NCBI GenBank assembly: GCA_021613535.1
Contig: CP075495.1
Coordinates: 8,370,001-8,434,000 of the forward strand
Source: Adineta vaga
Lineage: Eukaryota; Rotifera
Length of the DNA stretch: 64,000 bases
Direction of reading: 5' to 3'
Shown: positions 59,668 to 64,000 of the stretch, piece by piece
Layout: every line of letters starts with the position of its first letter
How positions within the stretch are numbered: the first letter of the stretch is position 1
Notes under the pieces: model-generated
What the model saw: the letters and a program-made list of their open reading frames with translations, nothing else
Told to the model about the DNA's origin: nothing
The model's database searches: none
Program-made: the position numbers and the translations under genes

Positions 59668-60738
59668 GTCGATTAGAAGAGGATGTACTCAACGATTACT
59701 AGTTAAGACATCGTTTTGTCCTCTCCTTTTCTAACTGTTGTATTATTGTTGTCATTGTAATGAACCTTGACTAAAGATATGTTTGTAGTGTGTCACTCAA
59801 TTCTTTCGACTATTTTTGCATTTGCTCATCGCATCTTACACTCTCGAGTTTTTCTTTTTTGTATGTTTCTTTATCAAGTATTGTAGAGAGCGCGACTTCT
59901 CCTTAGAGTGAAAGAGAGAACCGGAAAATTTTCTGGCGAACTGAGAAGAATAGTAAAAAGAAGAGCATAGAGACATAGAGAGAGAGAGAGAGGGAAAGAC
60001 GAGAAACTGCTCGGAAAGAGATAAAGAAAAAAAAGACCGCTATACAATTAATTATCGCAAATAGAGGGGGCGACCGAGAAGAGAGAAGAAAAATGCATTT
60101 TAACGGAAAACTAGAGAAAAACGAGAATCGTATTGTTGATAATTCATAAGGAAAAAGACAGGAAAAACGACAGTGACACGGAGCAGATATACAAAAGTTG
60201 AACGAGTTAATGTGACGAAAGAGAAAAAAGAAGAAAAAAAAAAGAAAAAATGTCGATGGCGATCGACATGTTTACGCGAAATCAGTAAAAGTCGCTTCTT
60301 TAATATCGAAGAGAGAGAGAGAGAAAGGAAAATAAAAAGAAAGCAGACAACTAAGATACGTTCACATATTCAGTGCCTTCCTACTAGTCTCGTTATTTTC
60401 TTGTCGGAATTCTGACAGGAAAATTGTGCTTTTTCTGTCTCTTCGTCTCGGTTTCATTGCTGTCAAATTTCTAGCCGAGCAATTCAACATGAATGATGAA
60501 CGGGCATGCGGCCGAGTGAAAAAGCCGCAATAAGAAATGCATATAAAAGACAACGACAAGATAGAATTCCAATCGAATGTCAATTCTATTTTTAGTTGGA
60601 ATAAAATCAAAAATTCAATAAGAAAGCAGGAGCACACGTCCATAATTCTATATATGAAGAGAAAAAAAATAAAATTTCTTTCAAATAATAATCGGTTGTT
60701 ATGCATTTTAATGACACTCTTCGTTTTCATTTGTAATT
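59668..60738. other. Purine-rich divergent upstream region
   Basis: Lies between the start codons of NCKX and the unrecognised gene at 60739. The plus strand from about 59900 to 60340 is strongly purine-rich, with GA runs near 59979 and 60310. Short frames here come from low complexity. It probably includes the NCKX promoter. Confidence 0.5.
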
Positions 60739-62210
60739 ATGTTTCTCATCAATACTAATCATCAACCACAAAAAGATATAAAAAATCATGCAAGGATTCA
60801 ACGAAAATATCGAAGTATTCTTCCACTAGCATCATCGTCAGCTATGTTGAGAGAAAATAATAATTCCTCAATTCTTAAAGAAAAACAATCAAAAAAATTT
60901 GATTACGATATCAAATATTCTCCACATATATCTAAACTAGCTCAAATACAATTTGCTCAATTTCTCAATCATCTCTTAGAATATTCCAGTGAATTAACTT
61001 ATTTTGCTATCAATGCATTTCAAACATCATCCTTACGACGTGTGCAAATAAATACCTTGGTAAAACAATTCAATAGAATATAAATGAAGATTTTCAATGC
61101 TTGAAACTATTTTTCTTTAGCAACGTTTCACTGACTTTTCTATACCTCGTACATGTGCATTTTATTACAATCTTGATAAAGAATTTGATAATGTCGTTCA
61201 GAAAATGCGTTTACTTTGTGGATTAGGTATAGAAAATGGAAAGAAATTATTTGATAATTATATTTGTTTTTTTCGATCAAAGCTAAACGAACATTTTCGG
61301 AATAAGTGTCACACGAATTCATTCTTCAGATAGTAAATTACTAAATTTACCAATTATTCGTCGATCTATGAATGTATTTAAGTGCAATATCAATCGATTA
61401 CGTGATTTAAAAGAAATTCATCAAAATATTGGTTATGATCTTCTACTTCCTAATGATCAATTATATTTAGCACTTGATTTACTTGTCATAGATTTTGATT
61501 TATTAAATTGCGAATTAGATGATGAAGTATGTAAAATAGATATCGACTATCCAGGTTTCTTCATTTTAATTTTTCAAAGATCAAATTTGGTGATTCAATG
61601 ATTTTACAAACAATTATTAAAGGTATTTTTCGATTTGTCATTAATAGAAACTTAATTCTGTTAATCAGTAGTTCTTTTTTGTTAAAAACTATCATCTTAT
61701 TGTTAATGCACGACTTATTCTTTTCTTTTTTCTCAGAACTTCTTTCATAAAAGATTACATTTGCTATGCCGATGAACCATATAAAAGTTACAGATGATAC
61801 AAATAGTTCTGTTTTTTTTCCTCATAGATATATTTCTTCAATTCCGTCTCGTATTAACATGGATTTATCCAGCTATAAAATATGCAGCATATCGTCCCGG
61901 TGATCCTAATAAAGAACAGGAAGTACAGAAATGTGATCAAAACACAGGTATTACTCACGTAGATAATTATTGTGTAAATAAGAAGAAAACAAGAAAAAGA
62001 AAATTAATTAAAAGTTCAAGTTTACGTAACATTCTTTCATTGTTACATTTGAAAAATGCGAATAGAAATATAAATCAAAATTTTCTCAAGGAAACAATCA
62101 ACCAGAATTGTTCATTACGGAATGAGAAGAAAGTTCATAATGTGGGAAGAATTCATTTAGAAAAGTCTCAATCAAATCGAAATATTCATACAATAGTAAA
62201 TATCTATTAA
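60739..62210 (+). CDS. Unrecognised multi-exon gene
   Basis: Five exons in consistent phase: 60739-61059, 61121-61226, 61330-61526, 61580-61622 and 61828-62210, giving 349 residues. I do not recognise the family. The middle is helical and hydrophobic-patterned (IQFAQFLNHLLEYSSELTYF, QRFTDFSIPRTCAFYYNLDK, LYLALDLLVIDFDLLNCELD, DIFLQFRLVLTWIYPAIKYA). The tail from about residue 245 is basic and Asn-rich (KKKTRKRKLIKSSS...). There is no signal peptide or clear membrane segment. The clean splicing pattern, including a 43-nt exon, supports a working gene. A further 5' exon upstream is possible. It may be lineage-specific. Confidence 0.65.
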
Positions 62211-62844
62211 TAATATACTAGATATTCAAATTTTTCTTTTTTTCTTAGATTAAAAACATATCAGAAATAAATCATTTATGATCTGATTTTATTTTGGACA
62301 AAGAAAGATCTATTTTCCTTGTAGTTATTCTCTATGATGTACTTCAGATGCTTGTTGTATTTACATTCTTTTCAAATGTAAAAGAAAAAGACTGTTTTTT
62401 TTCCTTAATGCATCTCAACGACGGTTTCAGTATTAATTAAACAGTACTTGTTCAACATTGATACTAACTTCCTTATATTTGAACGGAAATGTTGTTATTA
62501 AGAAATAAAAAGTGCCGAACAAATGGTCTAATATTCAAATATTGAGTTTTTATCGGAAGAAGTATTTTTATTATGAGAAATTCTAAAATTAGATTTCTTC
62601 ACTTGCGCGTTAATCGAAAATAGAGAAAAGAAGAATTTTCAATCATTAAACACTTTTGTAAAAAAAATATTTTACAAATAGAATGTGAAATAATATTTAC
62701 TTTTCTTCTTCTTCTTTGACAATAATTAATATAAAATTGTTCAAAATACACTGTTATTATCTCTGAAAAACTAACTGAACGACTTCTTTTTATTAACAAT
62801 GCAATATGTTTACATCATTTTCTTTCTCTATATTTTCCTAAAAA
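62211..62844. other. Intergenic between convergent genes
   Basis: AT-rich spacer between the 3' ends of the unrecognised gene and the sulfatase gene. Nothing recognised. Confidence 0.45.
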
Positions 62845-64000
62845 TTAACATTGACAAGAATTAGTGATGAGACGAATCGCACGTGTCCATCCTTTTGCTT
62901 TACAACAAGGAAATAACCAAGGAAGTGCTAATTTTTCGAGTTGATTAGATACAGGAATCAGTGTTGTTTTATGTTCTTGTAATGCCATGTCCATCTTAGT
63001 TAATATATGAGAATATTTCTCAACATTCAATGGTGATTCTTCGGCAGGATCAGTTTCAATGTCAAATAATAGTGGTGGTGAATGTTGGATACTGAGACAA
63101 GGACAAATAGTAACACTAGGACATGCACGCATACCTTCATCCCATTTTGGAGTCCAATAATGTGCTTTATATTTACCATGACGTACGGCTGTTACAGTTG
63201 AGCCACAATAATGAAATAATGTGTCACGTTCTTCTTGTGCATTAAATGAAGACGTTGTTAACTTCAATTGTGACCATAGACTAATACCATCGAGAGGACG
63301 ACTAGTATCTGATTTAGTATTCCATAGTTCCAAAAGTGTAGGATATAAATCTAATAGAGATGAGATACTATTTATCATCTGACCAGAAATGACATGTCCT
63401 GGCCAACGAATAATACCAGGTACACGAATACCACATTCCCATGTTTGTCCTTTGGCACCTCGTAATGGTTCACTGAGTTTACCAGCTGTTGTTAAAGCAC
63501 GACCACAAAATCCAGCTTCCACTCCACGCTCAAGAAATGGTCCATTATCGGACGAAAAGAAAACTATAGTTTCGTTTTCAATATTAAGATTTTTCAATGC
63601 TTGAAGAATCTTTCCAACACTCCAATCTAATTCTTCAATATTATCACCATAAGCACCATGGCGACTGCGTCCAGCATTTTCAGGCAAAGTAAATAAAGCT
63701 GTATGTACTTTTACATATGCCATATAGAGAAAAAATGGTTTCTTATGATTGTAAATTGTATCCTTCATAAATTCAACTGCTTCATTGGTATTACGAAGTG
63801 TCAGATCTTCAAGATGAACAGGCTGTTCAATGATTGTTTCATTTCGATACAATAAACACGAAGAACGACTAAGTAATGTAAAAGAAACTGTATACCACAT
63901 ACCACCGAAAAACCCCATAGCACCACAAAATAATATAATCAAAGCTAATTTACGAGAATATAATAACCATGTTGTTAATGCTATACCAATAAATGCTAAC
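62845..64000 (-). CDS. Steryl-sulfatase/arylsulfatase-like enzyme, 3' part
   Basis: An open frame from the right edge (continuing outside the window) to a stop at 62845, about 385 residues. Near the edge lie hydrophobic segments (IGIALTTWLLY; LALIILFCGAMGFFGGMWY), fitting the membrane hairpin of steryl sulfatase. Then come sulfatase core blocks: FFLYMAYVKVHTALFT, RHGAYGDNIEELDWSVGKIL, ETIVFFSSDNGP, LRGAKGQTWECGIRVPGIIR, LLDLYPTLLELW, LDGISLW, FHYCGSTVTAVR, and PPLLFDIETDPAEESPL, with a cysteine-rich end NSCQC as in human STS. The formylglycine cysteine and first metal ligands lie beyond the window. It likely hydrolyses sulfate esters in the endoplasmic reticulum or lysosome. This portion has no introns. 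Confidence 0.92.
   Translation of the reverse strand, partial: LAFIGIALTTWLLYSRKLALIILFCGAMGFFGGMWYTVSFTLLSRSSCLLYRNETIIEQPVHLEDLTLRNTNEAVEFMKDTIYNHKKPFFLYMAYVKVHTALFTLPENAGRSRHGAYGDNIEELDWSVGKILQALKNLNIENETIVFFSSDNGPFLERGVEAGFCGRALTTAGKLSEPLRGAKGQTWECGIRVPGIIRWPGHVISGQMINSISSLLDLYPTLLELWNTKSDTSRPLDGISLWSQLKLTTSSFNAQEERDTLFHYCGSTVTAVRHGKYKAHYWTPKWDEGMRACPSVTICPCLSIQHSPPLLFDIETDPAEESPLNVEKYSHILTKMDMALQEHKTTLIPVSNQLEKLALPWLFPCCKAKGWTRAIRLITNSCQC

Noticed and set aside
60173-60415. Lys/Glu/Arg-rich open frame
   Set aside because: A product of the purine-rich low-complexity tract, with no protein-like pattern or splice support.

Overview
The window is AT-rich animal nuclear DNA. Its genes are split by many very short GT-AG introns, mostly about 45-70 bp. 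It encodes clear metazoan proteins: DDB1, RSPH14, a Tbx2/3-type T-box factor, Hes-type bHLH factors, a mixed-lineage kinase, an NCKX exchanger and a C12orf56 homologue. It also carries a compact single-exon methyltransferase that looks bacterial and a broken membrane-protein gene of the EI24/RRT8 (fungal outer spore wall) type. Tiny introns, high AT, KY-type transglutaminase-like duplicates and foreign-looking genes together fit a bdelloid rotifer (Rotaria-like). That assignment is inference, not proof.

Layout. 0.5-1.2 kb: methyltransferase. 1.9-6.8 kb: two tandem Hes-like repressor genes on the minus strand in a gene-poor block that runs to about 10 kb. 10-13.3 kb: C12orf56 homologue. 13.5-22.1 kb: three tandem minus-strand KY (kyphoscoliosis peptidase)-like genes. 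One is intact, one is a frameshifted pseudogene and one is interrupted by a single TGA; a TMEM272-like gene sits between the last two. 23.3-27 kb: MLK-type kinase. 27.5-32 kb: a graveyard with an ankyrin/SOCS-box-like pseudogene in two pieces, a MITE-like element, a GC-rich fold-back element, a small unrecognised gene and the EI24/RRT8-like pseudogene. 32-36.7 kb: secreted chitin-binding/EGF protein with a glutamine-rich tail built from many short exons, three of them clear 105-nt tandem duplicates. 37.9-41.2 kb: OTU protease, CxxC mini-protein and a GST-fold protein with low-complexity tails. 41.8-48.5 kb: DDB1 and RSPH14, head-to-head. 50-55 kb: T-box gene and kelch gene. 56.5-59.7 kb: NCKX exchanger. 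60.7-62.2 kb: unrecognised gene. 62.8 kb to the end: steryl-sulfatase-like gene, cut by the window edge.

The genes do not form one pathway. The most notable features are the KY cluster, where a ~500 bp tract over the catalytic domain is nearly identical between two otherwise diverged copies (gene conversion); the exon-duplicated chitin-binding protein; the GST-fold protein that has lost its catalytic tyrosine; and the foreign-looking methyltransferase. Exon borders were derived by eye from splice signals and reading phase, without transcript data.
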